In this document: piece by piece, positions 6,580 to 6,758 of the stretch
Position numbering within the stretch: the first letter of the stretch is position 1
Layout: each line of letters begins with the position of its first letter
From: Akkermansiaceae bacterium UBA5688
GTDB lineage: Bacteria > Verrucomicrobiota > Verrucomicrobiia > Verrucomicrobiales > Akkermansiaceae
Reading direction: 5' to 3'
DNA: 6,758 nucleotides
NCBI GenBank assembly: GCA_002420315.1
Contig: DIHU01000227.1
Coordinates: 1-6,758, forward strand
The notes under the pieces: model-generated
What the model saw: only the letters and a program-made list of their open reading frames with translations
Databases searched by the model: none
What the model was told of the DNA's origin: nothing
Made by a program: the position numbers and the translations under genes

Positions 6580-6758
6580 GTCCAAAGATGTCACAACTTT
6601 CCCTATCAGTTCTGTCGCATAATTAACAAAATTTGGCTCCCCGTTGCCTAAAAGCGAAAACCAAGATCCCCAGTCATCATTTCTATTATCTGCCAATCCC
6701 ACTACCCCTCTATTAATGAGTAATATTCATAGGTATCATGAGGATGTTCCATGTTTCT
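6580..6758. other. Leader/promoter region of the operon, possibly with the tail of an upstream gene
   Basis: This stretch lies upstream of the PEP-CTERM start. I find no convincing -35/-10 pair; TTGTTA near 6624-6629 has no good -10 partner. On the minus strand a frame is open from the window edge, reading RNMEHPHDTYEYYSLIEG, and stops with TAG at 6704-6702. It may be the end of a gene entering from the right, but 18 codons are weak evidence. A bulged stem (TTT-GGC, 6632-6637, with GCC-T-AAA, 6646-6652) lies about 50 bases after that stop and is followed on the minus strand by a short T-run, so it is a faint terminator candidate. Plus-strand ATGs at 6716 and 6738 are open to the window end, so a divergent gene is also possible. 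Confidence 0.35.

Noticed and set aside
6624..6660. Riboswitch in the operon leader
   Set aside because: The GGC...GCC stem and nearby sequence do not match the conserved cores of cobalamin, cyclic-di-GMP or fluoride riboswitches that I compared from memory.
6580..6702. N-terminal extension of the PEP-CTERM protein starting at a GTG
   Set aside because: It would place 41 polar residues before a textbook signal peptide, and the purine-rich site is too close to the GTG. The ATG at 6579 explains the protein better.

Overview
The window reads as part of a Gram-negative genome that uses the PEP-CTERM sorting system, most likely Verrucomicrobiota (Opitutales-like); this is an inference. The reasons are an outer-membrane TonB-dependent receptor, a PEP-CTERM protein with a VPEP / hydrophobic helix / NRKRM tail, and a HAF-repeat protein ending in the 'FWRVRV' type of C-terminal module I associate with verrucomicrobial exported proteins. 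Base composition looks moderate, somewhat under 50% GC by eye. There are no rRNA or tRNA genes, insertion sequences or CRISPR arrays.

Layout: all four convincing genes lie on the minus strand and run right to left as one apparent operon. Their order is PEP-CTERM propeller-like protein (6579-5533), 45 bp gap, HAF-repeat protein (5487-4051), 4-bp ATGA overlap, TonB-dependent receptor (4054-1589), 6-bp gap, RCC1-repeat protein (1582-326). No terminator-like hairpin is visible at any junction. The two flanks are non-coding as far as I can tell. The left one (about 58-325) carries inverted repeats and a weak hairpin. The right one (6580-6758) should hold the operon leader or promoter and may contain the tail of a gene entering from the right.

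How the genes may work together: each of the four proteins starts with a recognisable signal peptide, so the whole operon is devoted to the cell envelope. One protein is an outer-membrane transporter. The other three are built from tandem beta-rich repeats of about 50 residues: seven HAF repeats, seven RCC1 blades, and about five copies of a repeat in the PEP-CTERM protein that I could not assign to a family. One plausible reading is a TonB-driven uptake or surface-binding system with several propeller-type exported partners, one of them sorted by an exosortase encoded elsewhere. The ligand is unknown. The combination of three different propeller-like exported proteins with one receptor is the most interesting feature here.
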